Part shown: positions 13,654-20,911 of the stretch, one piece after another
Position numbering within the stretch: position 1 is the stretch's first letter
Layout: each line of letters starts with the position of its first letter
DNA from: CAZUTK01 sp964623265
GTDB taxonomy: Bacteria; Electryoneota; B3-LCP
Assembly: GCA_964623265.1 (NCBI GenBank)
Contig: CAZUTK010000047.1
Coordinates: 1 to 26,607, forward strand
Direction of reading: 5' to 3'
DNA length: 26,607 nucleotides
Notes under the pieces: generated by a model
Databases searched by the model: none
What the model was told of the DNA's origin: nothing
Seen by the model: only the letters and a program-made list of their open reading frames with translations
Position numbers and translations under genes: made by a program

Positions 13654-15771
13654 TTATTTCACCAGCATCATCTTCTGCGCGGCGGTGAAAGCCCCCGCAT
13701 CCATGCGGCAGAAGTAAATCCCCGACGCCAGACCAACCGCGTCCCAGGTGACTTCATGCCGGCCCGCATCGCGGTAGCCGTCCACCAGCGTCGCAACGGT
13801 GCGGCCCTGGACATCCGCGACGGTCAGACGCACCCGCGCCGTCAGCGGTAACGTGAATTGGATCGTCGTCGTGGGATTGAAGGGATTGGGGTAGTTCTGA
13901 CCCAATTGGAAGCCCTGAATCAGCGCCGAGATCCGATCCTCCGATTCCCCCCATCCCGCCGTCGTCCAATCCGTCAGGGCGTAGCCATTGCCGTCCAACG
14001 AAGATTTCTGGAAGGGGAAGCTGTCTTCCGCGTAAATGACGGCGGAATACTGCCCCACCCGCATCCGGTATGTGTAGTTGCCCGGCGGTGCACTCGCGGG
14101 GACGTTCTGCGTCATCGTACGAGTCAGGGATCCACCCGCGGGCAGAGTCAATCCCAGGCGGCTTAGCACGCCGAACACGTTGCCGGAAGGCAGCACGGCT
14201 TCGATCCAGCCGTCGAAGTTAACCGATCCCGAACCGGTGTTGCTGACGTTCAGCGTGTAGTTGAAGCTGCCTCCCGAAGCGGGGATGACGATAGGAGGAT
14301 TCTGCGGCGTCAGCGTTACAGCTAGCGGCGCCTCGGGCAGCACCTGGAAGTGATGCGGGTCGCCGGGCCCAATGTACGGGTGGTTCTCGCTGCGGCCGGA
14401 ATCGTCTTCCGCGTGGATGTAGTAGTAGATCGTCGTGTAGTCCGGCTGATGCGGGATATAGGCGGCGAAGGAGTCGCCGCTAACGTGCGTCATCGGCAGC
14501 GTTGTGTAGGATCCTCCGGCGGGCTTCCAGATGACGGCGGGGGTGTTGTTGATGAAGGGCATATTGCTGTAGGCATGGATGTTGGCGCCCACCGCGTACC
14601 CCTGCGCCGAGTTGATCTGGTCGAAGACGGGCACATGCACGATGCGCAGCATATACCGGTCGGTGATGCCCATCACCCGGCAGTGGATGGCGTCGTCGTT
14701 GACCCAACTGCCGGTGAAACCGAGCACTTCGTAGCCGGGCATCGCCTGCTGCCAGACCTGCATCGCCGCCGCGTCGTAGCTGCTGCCGAACAGAGGCACG
14801 AGAACCTTGTTGTTCAGGATCAGCGCGTTGGTGTAGTCCTGGCTGGAACCGCCCACCACCCGCACCACTTCATAGGGGCGTCCGTAGGAACTGATCTGCG
14901 AGGCGAAGAAAGCGGCGTTGGCTTCCAGCTGAGTATTAGTCGGCACCTGCTGCTTCACCATGATCTTGCCGGGCGACAATAGCTTCCCCCAGCAGTCAAT
15001 GTGGTGGATGCCGGTTGAGCTGATATCGGGCACCACCATATAATCGTTGCCGGTGAACTGATAGATGTACTCGTCCACCTGAGCGTGCGTCAGGTTCGGA
15101 TTCTCGTTGTACACCAGATCCGTGGACATAGCGATGCCCATCCCGTCGCTCATATAATTCCCGCCGGTGTGGATCAAGGACATCCCGTACACGGGGATGT
15201 TCAAGCTGGCGCCCAGCACCCAGGGGATGTTGTTGTCATCGGGGCGGGTGGGGCGGTTGTAGATGTGATCGGTGATCCCCTGAACATTATTGCCATTGAA
15301 GATGTACCACGGTCCGTAGTCGCGCGTCCAATAGGAGTTGGAAGGCGCGATCAGAAAGGTGCAGTTGGCGATGTTGACTCCGCCGGCGCTGTATTGGCTC
15401 AGCACGGTGTTCATCTGCGACGTATTCGCGACGATGGTCTTCACCTCCACATCTTCCGACATCTCGGCGATGAGGTTGATCGGGATGCCGAAGGGATAGC
15501 GGATCAGCACTCCGGACATCGGCTCCCATTCCGCGGGGTTGCAGACCGGAGGCGGCGGCGGATCGTCGGTGGGCGGGTATTGAATGGGGAAGAGGTGCTC
15601 GTTTTCAATTTCCCATTGCGTCTTGTAGATGGGCAGTTCGATGCCCTGTTCGACGTTCCAGGATGGGGAAGGCGTCGGCTGATCCGCTTGCGCGGCAGAC
15701 GTGAAAATCCCGCCGTTCAGCAGCGACAGCGCGATCGAGATCCAGATCAGGCAAAATCTTGAGCAAGTCAT
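13654..15771 (-). CDS. Secreted peptidylarginine/agmatine deiminase family protein, PPAD-like, with type IX-like sorting domain
   Basis: A 705-residue exported protein predicted to convert a guanidino group (arginine or agmatine) to citrulline or carbamoylputrescine. ATG 15771 has GGAGG upstream and gives a signal peptide ending SAAQA; the frame is open further upstream only as antisense to the GNAT gene. Catalytic motifs are WTRDYGPW (Asp151), HTGGNYMSDG, HIDCWGK (His257, Asp259), YTN (Asn315) and AIHCRVMG (Cys364). The Asp-to-His spacing of 106 equals that I recall for Porphyromonas PPAD (Asp130, His236), and Arg173 sits where PPAD has substrate-gripping Arg152. Fibronectin-like and beta domains follow, then NYPNPFNPTTTI and a terminal K: a type IX-like sorting domain. 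A weak -10 (TATACT, 15804-15809) lies upstream. Peptidyl rather than free arginine specificity is inferred. Confidence 0.88.
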   Translation of the reverse strand: MTCSRFCLIWISIALSLLNGGIFTSAAQADQPTPSPSWNVEQGIELPIYKTQWEIENEHLFPIQYPPTDDPPPPPVCNPAEWEPMSGVLIRYPFGIPINLIAEMSEDVEVKTIVANTSQMNTVLSQYSAGGVNIANCTFLIAPSNSYWTRDYGPWYIFNGNNVQGITDHIYNRPTRPDDNNIPWVLGASLNIPVYGMSLIHTGGNYMSDGMGIAMSTDLVYNENPNLTHAQVDEYIYQFTGNDYMVVPDISSTGIHHIDCWGKLLSPGKIMVKQQVPTNTQLEANAAFFASQISSYGRPYEVVRVVGGSSQDYTNALILNNKVLVPLFGSSYDAAAMQVWQQAMPGYEVLGFTGSWVNDDAIHCRVMGITDRYMLRIVHVPVFDQINSAQGYAVGANIHAYSNMPFINNTPAVIWKPAGGSYTTLPMTHVSGDSFAAYIPHQPDYTTIYYYIHAEDDSGRSENHPYIGPGDPHHFQVLPEAPLAVTLTPQNPPIVIPASGGSFNYTLNVSNTGSGSVNFDGWIEAVLPSGNVFGVLSRLGLTLPAGGSLTRTMTQNVPASAPPGNYTYRMRVGQYSAVIYAEDSFPFQKSSLDGNGYALTDWTTAGWGESEDRISALIQGFQLGQNYPNPFNPTTTIQFTLPLTARVRLTVADVQGRTVATLVDGYRDAGRHEVTWDAVGLASGIYFCRMDAGAFTAAQKMMLVK

Positions 15772-15860
15772 CAGGGGACCTCCGAGATTCAGTTTTGTGT
15801 GGAAGTATAATCCGATTTTCGAACTTACAGTAACGCATTCGGCGCGGTTGCGCCGCCTTC

Positions 15861-16325
15861 TCAGGCGTTCGCCCATTCGTGCCGGGCTTCGGGTTCGCGC
15901 AGATCGTAGAAGACCTTCTCCGGCGATTGCTGAAATCCGAGAGATTCGAGCAGCGCGCGGGTCGGAGCGTTGCGCAGCTCCGTATTCGCCCAGAAGCGGT
16001 GCACGCCGAGCTTGCGCATTTCTTCGATGCCGGTCTGCAACAGGCGATGTCCGATGCCGCGGCGCCGCATCGCGGGATCCACGAACAAATCGAAGATGAT
16101 GCCGATCCGGTAATCGAAAATCCGCACCGCCACCCCCCAGAAGTAACCCCGCACCTCCCCATCGTCTTCCGCCACCAGCACGACATCCTGAGCCCGACTG
16201 GACAAGGCGGACAATTTCCAGCCCCGAAAGACTTCGGCGGGTTCCTTGAAGCGTTCGATATCCTCCGAAATGTGCAACGACACCAGCACGGCGCGGTCTT
16301 TTTCTTCCGCCGGTCGGATCACCAT
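15861..16325 (-). CDS. GNAT family N-acetyltransferase
   Basis: A 154-residue single-domain acetyltransferase. The acetyl-CoA binding strand-loop-helix is clear in IIFDLFVDPAMRRRGIGHRLLQ (the R-x-x-G-x-G/A type motif), and the C-terminal NAPTRALLESLGFQ is the usual GNAT motif B. The ATG at 16325 has GGAGGT five bases upstream. A strong promoter drives it from the divergent region. It ends 89 bp before the deiminase gene on the same strand, so the two may be co-transcribed, although the gap has its own weak -10. Its acceptor (protein N-terminus, antibiotic or metabolite) cannot be told from the sequence. Confidence 0.9.
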   Translation of the reverse strand: MVIRPAEEKDRAVLVSLHISEDIERFKEPAEVFRGWKLSALSSRAQDVVLVAEDDGEVRGYFWGVAVRIFDYRIGIIFDLFVDPAMRRRGIGHRLLQTGIEEMRKLGVHRFWANTELRNAPTRALLESLGFQQSPEKVFYDLREPEARHEWANA

Positions 16326-16363
16326 GATACCTCCAGTAAAAAACCTCTTTTATTGATATAGTC

Positions 16364-16392
16364 AATATAACAATTTCATCAGAGCTTGTCAA
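16364..16392 (-). promoter_or_regulatory. Strong predicted sigma70 promoter for the GNAT gene
   Basis: Reading the - strand, TTGACA (16392-16387) is followed by exactly 17 bp and TATATT (16369-16364), an almost consensus promoter. Downstream, ATTGA-N5-TCAAT (16352-16366) forms an inverted repeat overlapping the -10, a plausible operator of the TTGA...TCAA kind. The -35 is itself within the near-palindrome CTTGACAAG. Confidence 0.68.
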
Positions 16393-16441
16393 GTGCTTTT
16401 TGTCACAGCGGTAATTTTTCCTCAAGCCGCGAGCTTTGTGC

Positions 16442-16470
16442 TTGACATTGACGGGCTGATTTCGTAAATT
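16442..16470 (+). promoter_or_regulatory. Predicted sigma70 promoter for the LVIVD lipoprotein gene
   Basis: A perfect TTGACA (16442-16447) is followed after 17 bp by TAAATT (16465-16470, four of six). Transcription would start near 16477, giving a leader under 30 nt before the ribosome site. It is back to back with the GNAT promoter, the -35 boxes being about 50 bp apart. Confidence 0.6.
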
Positions 16471-16504
16471 ACCCATCGTTTGATACTCTAACTTGGGGAC
16501 GAAA

Positions 16505-17515
16505 TTGAACTCGAAGACTCTGATCTGCCTGTCGCTTTTTTGCGTCTCTCTGTTCTTGGGCTGTGCCGAACGTCAGGATGCCGTGCTGCCTTCCGGCAAC
16601 GTTCTCGCCTATCTGGGACGCGTGCCGGTGCGCGGCGTCGCCAATGACGTGGCGGTCCTCGGCGACCGCGCCTATGTCGCCGATGCTCCTTACGGCGTAA
16701 GCATCTACGACTTGTCCAATCCTTCCAGTCCCCAGTTGGTGGATTCGATCTCACTGCTCGACAACAGCCCCAAGCTGATCGCACTGGATCCTTCCGGCAG
16801 TGTCTTAGCCGTACAGGCGTCTTCCGGAATCCAGGTCTATGACTTACACAACAACCGCTGGGTGCTCAACACCGGCAGCAGCAATCATTACAAGATCAAC
16901 CTGCGCTTTCAACAGGATACCCTCACCGTCTTCCGGGCGGACCGCGACGCCGGCGACGGCTTCAATGTGGAAAAATTCGTGAACTTCGGAACGCCCGACA
17001 GTCTGGTGTTCGGATCTCTGCACTACTTCAGCCGCAATGACGCCGGAGCCTACGGCTTCGCGCTCGATAACCTGACCAACGCCTTCGTATGCTATGACGT
17101 TATGGGCTTCAGCATCTTGGATTACAGCACCCCCTACACCGCCACCCTGGTCGGCCAGTTGAACGTCCCGGGCCGCATCCGCGACGCCGGTTTGAACGGC
17201 AACGTGCTCTGTCTGGCGGCAGGGTATGAAGGGATCGCCACCGTCAACGTCAGCAATCCGAGCAATCCGGTTCCGTTAGGGTCTCTGATCATTCCCAATG
17301 CCACCGACATCATCCGCATCATCGTCGCGGGAAGCCGCGCCTATCTGCTGGATGATTACGACGGCATCTTCGCGGTGGACGTCTCGGCGCCCGCCAACCC
17401 CGCTTTGATCGGCACCCTGGTCACTTCCGAACCCAGCGGCTTCAGCGTGGTCGGCGATCTGATCGTTGTCGCGGATTCGGATGAAGGGTTGGTGGTGGGG
17501 CAGATCTTATACTGA
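16505..17515 (+). CDS. LVIVD-repeat lipoprotein (predicted beta-propeller)
   Basis: A 336-residue surface or periplasmic lipoprotein. The signal ends in LFLGC (Cys20), a good lipobox. The rest is made of repeated propeller-type units such as GVANDVAVLGDRAYVADA..GVSIYDLSNPSSP, TVNVSNPSNPVPLG and GIFAVDVSAPANPALIG, the LVIVD repeat pattern that folds as a beta-propeller. TTG 16505 was preferred over TTG 16493 because GGGGA (16495-16499) lies five bases before it and the resulting signal peptide is compact. No catalytic site is evident, so a binding or scaffold role is most likely. It has its own promoter and is followed 33 bp on by a HAD hydrolase gene. Confidence 0.85.
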   Translation: MNSKTLICLSLFCVSLFLGCAERQDAVLPSGNVLAYLGRVPVRGVANDVAVLGDRAYVADAPYGVSIYDLSNPSSPQLVDSISLLDNSPKLIALDPSGSVLAVQASSGIQVYDLHNNRWVLNTGSSNHYKINLRFQQDTLTVFRADRDAGDGFNVEKFVNFGTPDSLVFGSLHYFSRNDAGAYGFALDNLTNAFVCYDVMGFSILDYSTPYTATLVGQLNVPGRIRDAGLNGNVLCLAAGYEGIATVNVSNPSNPVPLGSLIIPNATDIIRIIVAGSRAYLLDDYDGIFAVDVSAPANPALIGTLVTSEPSGFSVVGDLIVVADSDEGLVVGQILY

Positions 17516-17548
17516 GGGCGAACCGCTTCCTTCACACCGGAGTTCCGC

Positions 17549-18241
17549 ATGTCCCGGATCCGCGCCATTCTCTTCGACCTCGACAATACCCTCGTGGACT
17601 TCATGAAGATGAAGCAGGAATCGGTGGACGCCGCAGTCCTGGCGATGGTGGATGCGGGTCTGGATCTGCCGCCCGCGGAAGCCAAGCGGCGCATCTGGGC
17701 GATTTATGACCGCGAGGGGATCGAGTTTCAGGAGGTTTTCGATCGGTTTTTACAAAGTCATTACGGGGCGATAGATCATCGGGTGCTGGCGGCGGGGATC
17801 ATCGCTTACCGGCGCGCGCGCGAAGCCTCGATGGTGCTCTATCCGCACGTCAAAGCCACATTGGTTGAACTGGTGCGGCGCGGACTGCGGCTGGCGGTCC
17901 TCTCCGACGCCCCCGCCAAACAAGCCTGGTTGAGACTGTGCGCGCTGGAAATCCATCACTTCTTCGAAACCGCTGTCACGTTCGAAGACACCGGCAAGAG
18001 AAAGCCGCATCCCCGCCCCTTCCGCAAAGCCCTTTCGGTGTTGGGCGTCACCGCCGATGAAGCCCTGATGGTCGGCGATTGGCCCGAACGGGATATGGCG
18101 GGCGCCAAGGCGGTGGGCATCCGCACCGTTTTCGCCCGCTACGGCGATCTCTTCGGCGTGACGCATTCCGGCGCGGATCGCGATATTGACGACATCTCGG
18201 AGCTAATCCGCATCCTGGACGATCCGGAGTTCAACCGATGA
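17549..18241 (+). CDS. HAD superfamily hydrolase
   Basis: A 230-residue cytoplasmic phosphatase-type enzyme with all four HAD motifs. Motif I is ILFDLDNTLVDF (nucleophile Asp10, acid Asp12), motif II is AVLSDAP, motif III is the Lys in KRKPHPRPF, and motif IV is MVGDWPERDMAGAKAVG. The helical insert after motif I (about residues 15-95) is a C1-type cap, as in phosphoglycolate-phosphatase-like members. Small phosphometabolites are the usual substrates; the sequence does not name one. It sits in a + strand run between the LVIVD lipoprotein and the NAD(P)HX repair gene, so a metabolite-repair role would suit the context, but that is a guess. Confidence 0.92.
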   Translation: MSRIRAILFDLDNTLVDFMKMKQESVDAAVLAMVDAGLDLPPAEAKRRIWAIYDREGIEFQEVFDRFLQSHYGAIDHRVLAAGIIAYRRAREASMVLYPHVKATLVELVRRGLRLAVLSDAPAKQAWLRLCALEIHHFFETAVTFEDTGKRKPHPRPFRKALSVLGVTADEALMVGDWPERDMAGAKAVGIRTVFARYGDLFGVTHSGADRDIDDISELIRILDDPEFNR

Positions 18242-18271
18242 TACCTTACCTTTATATGCCCGGAAAGCGCC

Positions 18272-18297
18272 ATTTGCGGGCGGCCGATTCCGCAAAT
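18272..18297 (+). other. Inverted repeat/hairpin upstream of the NAD(P)HX repair gene
   Basis: ATTTGCGG (18272-18279) and CCGCAAAT (18290-18297) are perfect 8-bp arms around a 10-base loop, 14 bp before the ATG at 18312. There is no T-run, so it is not a typical terminator. It could be a protein-binding operator or a leader hairpin. Confidence 0.4.
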
Positions 18298-18311
18298 AAG
18301 AGGTTCGGAGT

Positions 18312-19862
18312 ATGAAGAAAATCGCGACGGCGGAGGAGATGCGCCGGCTGGATCAAGCCGCCATCGAGACGGCGGGGATTCCCGGACTCATCCTGATGGA
18401 AAACGCGGCGGTGGGTCTTCTGCGCGCGGTGCGGGAAATCCTGGGCGATCACTTGACTCACCGGCGGTTCATCATCGTCTGCGGCAAGGGCAACAACGGA
18501 GGCGACGGGTATGCCCTGGCGCGGCATCTCTTCAACCGCGGCGCGGAGGTGACCGTCATCGCGGCGGGATCTGTATCAGAATTGAAAGGGGACGCCGGAG
18601 TCAACGCCGGCATCTTCAAAACCATCGGCGGACGAATCTTCGAAGTGAAGCAGAGCGGCTCCCTGCCGGACCTGCCCGCCGCGGATATGATCATTGACGG
18701 CTTGTTGGGCACGGGTTTATCCGGAGCCGCCAAGGGTTTGATCGCCAGGTTGATCGAGTGGATCAACAGCCGCCCCGAACCGGTTTTAGCGATTGATATA
18801 CCTTCTGGAGTGGAGAGCGACACGGGTGCGGCGCGGGGTGCGGCGGTTCAGGCGGACTGGACGGTGACGATGGGCTTGTTGAAGCGCGGTCTGGTCTTGC
18901 CTCCCGGGCGCGATCTCGCCGGCAAAGTGACCATCGCCAATATATCGCTGCCGCCCGGCGTGCGCGCCGGGTCGCAGATACACTTTCATCTCCTGGAGAA
19001 ACGCGACATCGCCGGGATGCTGCCGAGACGAAAGCCGACTTCCCACAAGGGAGACGCGGGACGCGCCTTCGTGCTGGCGGGTTCGCCCGGGAAAACCGGT
19101 GCCGCCGCTCTGATGTCCCAGGCGGCGCAGCGCATCGGCGCCGGCTTGGTCATCCTCGGAATCCCCGCCAGCCTAAACCCCATCGTCGAAGTGAAGCTGA
19201 CGGAAGTGATGACTCACCCACTGCCGGAAAACGCGCAAGGCTGCCTGAGCCCCGAAGCACTGCCGATCTTGGAAGATCTCGTCTCCTGGGCGGATGTGGT
19301 CGGCATCGGACCCGGACTCTCCACGCATCACGACACGGAGACCGCGGTGCGATCTCTGGTCGGCGGCATCAAGAAGCCGCTGGTGATTGATGCGGACGGC
19401 TTGAACGTCTTAGGGACGGAGATGGAATTCGCCGGAATGCTGCCGGCGGATTCGATCCTGACGCCGCACCCGGGGGAGTTTTCCCGCTTGACGGGGAAAT
19501 CAATCCCGGAGATCCTCGCGAATCGGGTGGAACTGGCGGCTTCCCGCGCCGCCGCCTGGGGAACGGTCATCGTGCTCAAAGGATCTCCGACCATCATCGC
19601 GGACCCGGGCGGGGAAACCTACTGCAACCCCACCGGCGGACCGGCTCTGGGCACCGGCGGATCGGGAGATGTTCTGACCGGTATGATCCTCGGCTTGCTG
19701 GCGCAGGGTTGTCCGCCGCTGCACGCCGCCTGCGCGGGGGTCTATCTGCACGGATTGGCGGGGGATCTCGCCGCGAAGGCAATCGGTGTCGCCGCCACCT
19801 GCGCCGGCGATCTGGATCGTTTCATCCCGGCGGCGATCCGGGAAGTGCTGCCGGAGGCGTAG
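18312..19862 (+). CDS. nnr: Bifunctional NAD(P)H-hydrate epimerase / ADP-dependent NAD(P)H-hydrate dehydratase
   Basis: Repairs hydrated NADH and NADPH. The 516-residue protein has the full bacterial fusion. The N-terminal epimerase (about residues 1-215) shows LMENAA, GKGNNGGDGYALARHL, DGLLGTGL and IDIPSGV. The C-terminal ribokinase-like dehydratase (from about 235) shows HKGDAGRAFVLAGSPGKTGAA, IDADGLN, LTPHPGEFSRL, VLKGSPTIIADP and NPTGGPALGTGGSGDVLTGM. The ATG at 18312 follows GGAG closely. Its TAG stop overlaps the GTG start of the VanZ-like gene by one base. It is a housekeeping gene with no sign of damage. Confidence 0.97.
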   Translation: MKKIATAEEMRRLDQAAIETAGIPGLILMENAAVGLLRAVREILGDHLTHRRFIIVCGKGNNGGDGYALARHLFNRGAEVTVIAAGSVSELKGDAGVNAGIFKTIGGRIFEVKQSGSLPDLPAADMIIDGLLGTGLSGAAKGLIARLIEWINSRPEPVLAIDIPSGVESDTGAARGAAVQADWTVTMGLLKRGLVLPPGRDLAGKVTIANISLPPGVRAGSQIHFHLLEKRDIAGMLPRRKPTSHKGDAGRAFVLAGSPGKTGAAALMSQAAQRIGAGLVILGIPASLNPIVEVKLTEVMTHPLPENAQGCLSPEALPILEDLVSWADVVGIGPGLSTHHDTETAVRSLVGGIKKPLVIDADGLNVLGTEMEFAGMLPADSILTPHPGEFSRLTGKSIPEILANRVELAASRAAAWGTVIVLKGSPTIIADPGGETYCNPTGGPALGTGGSGDVLTGMILGLLAQGCPPLHAACAGVYLHGLAGDLAAKAIGVAATCAGDLDRFIPAAIREVLPEA

Positions 19863-20353
19863 TGGGGGGAGAAACAGTTCATTCATCGCTCCGACAACAG
19901 GAAAATACTGATAAGCGCGCGGCCTGGCGCATCTGGGCGCCTTTCTTCTTCTGGCTGGCGGTGATCTTCGCCCTCTCGGCGTATCCCAGAGCTCTGATCC
20001 CGCAGAGCAAGTATTTTTCTTGGGATAAACTGGCGCATCTGGTGGAATACGGCATCCTGGGGTATTTGAGCGCGCGGGCGTTTTATTTTTCTGGAATCCG
20101 TTGGCTGCAGTCGCACTTCTTCCTGCGCACGATTGTTTTCGGGACGCTTTTCGCCGCCAGCGATGAATTGCATCAGTATTTCGTCAAAGGACGCTTCGCT
20201 TCGGTGTACGATGTCATCGCGGACGTCGTCGGGGTCCTGATCGGAAGCTATTTATTCATTCGAATGCAGAAGCGGGTTACAGAGCCATCCGCGGAGAAAG
20301 TTAAAACCGTCGGCGAAAAAGAAATAATCCATAAACACGATGCAGGAGAATGA
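19862..20353 (+). CDS. VanZ-like family membrane protein
   Basis: A small 163-residue membrane protein with about four hydrophobic helices (the first around WAPFFFWLAVIFALSA). VanZ-family motifs are WDKLAHLVEYGILGYL and SDELHQYFVKGRFASVYDVIADVVG. The GTG at 19862 overlaps the preceding TAG stop by one base (TAGTG) and has GGAGG upstream inside the repair gene. The frame is open further back but only across that gene. VanZ confers low-level teicoplanin resistance in enterococci, but most relatives are of unknown function, so resistance should not be assumed. A charged C-terminal tail precedes the ssb gene, which starts 3 bp after its stop. Confidence 0.85.
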   Translation: MGGETVHSSLRQQENTDKRAAWRIWAPFFFWLAVIFALSAYPRALIPQSKYFSWDKLAHLVEYGILGYLSARAFYFSGIRWLQSHFFLRTIVFGTLFAASDELHQYFVKGRFASVYDVIADVVGVLIGSYLFIRMQKRVTEPSAEKVKTVGEKEIIHKHDAGE

Positions 20354-20356
20354 TCT

Positions 20357-20791
20357 ATGGCGCGGTCTTTGAACAAAGTGCTGTTGATCGGGAATCTGGG
20401 CAGGGATCCGGAGTTGAAGACCACCCCTTCCGGAGCCAACGTCGCCACCTTCACGCTGGCGACCAATCGGCGCTGGAAGGACAAAAACGGCGAATGGCAG
20501 GATGAGACTCAGTGGCACAATCTGGTCGCCTGGGGACCTCAGGCGGAGACAATAGGATCCTATTTGAAGAAGGGTTCGAGACTCTTCGTGGAAGGCAGAC
20601 TCACCCATCGTTCCTGGGACGGGCAGGACGGCCAGAAGCACTACACCACGGAAGTGATCGTGGAAAATTACGTTTTCCTCGATGCAGCACCGGAAGGAGT
20701 CAAGGGCGCCGGGAAACGCGAACCCATCCCGCCGCCGGATCACCCAGAGGAGGCCGGCGGTAATGCCGATGCGGACGACCTCCCCTTCTGA
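20357..20791 (+). CDS. ssb: Single-stranded DNA-binding protein
   Basis: A 144-residue SSB that coats single-stranded DNA during replication and repair. The N-terminal OB fold opens with MARSLNKVLLIGNLGRDPEL and contains TQWHNLVAWGPQAE and KKGSRLFVEGRL. A short Pro/Gly-rich linker leads to the acidic tip DADDLPF, the partner-docking tail of bacterial SSBs. AGGAG (20345-20349) precedes the ATG. The linker is short compared with Escherichia coli SSB. It is 3 bp after the VanZ-like gene and probably co-transcribed with it. Confidence 0.98.
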   Translation: MARSLNKVLLIGNLGRDPELKTTPSGANVATFTLATNRRWKDKNGEWQDETQWHNLVAWGPQAETIGSYLKKGSRLFVEGRLTHRSWDGQDGQKHYTTEVIVENYVFLDAAPEGVKGAGKREPIPPPDHPEEAGGNADADDLPF

Positions 20792-20813
20792 TGGCTTGTA
20801 ATCGCCGAAGTCT

Positions 20814-20843
20814 GTGCCTCCCCCGCCGAATCTCCCGAGGCAC
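20814..20843 (+). other. Weak hairpin in the ssb to acyl-CoA synthetase gap
   Basis: GTGCCTC (20814-20820) and GAGGCAC (20837-20843) are perfect 7-bp arms separated by 16 bases in the 120-bp gap after ssb. No T-run follows, so a terminator is not supported; an mRNA-stabilising or processing hairpin is possible. Confidence 0.25.
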
Positions 20844-20911
20844 TCGCTTTCGGAATTGATTCGAGAGCCTCAAGCGGACTTCGAGAATCTCCTGCAGCAG
20901 CGGGCGGACGA

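Noticed and set aside
15804..15809. TATACT as a promoter -10 for the deiminase gene
   Set aside because: A good hexamer, but nothing near TTGACA lies 16-18 bp upstream. It is mentioned only as weak evidence in the gene entry.
15772..16476. Upstream extension of the deiminase frame by 235 codons
   Set aside because: It crosses the GNAT gene and its promoter in another frame, and the signal peptide and GGAGG site place the start at 15771.
19709..19861. Longer VanZ-like start inside the repair gene
   Set aside because: The extra Arg/Gly-rich residues are antiphase coding of the upstream gene. GTG 19862 with GGAGG and a one-base stop overlap is far more natural.
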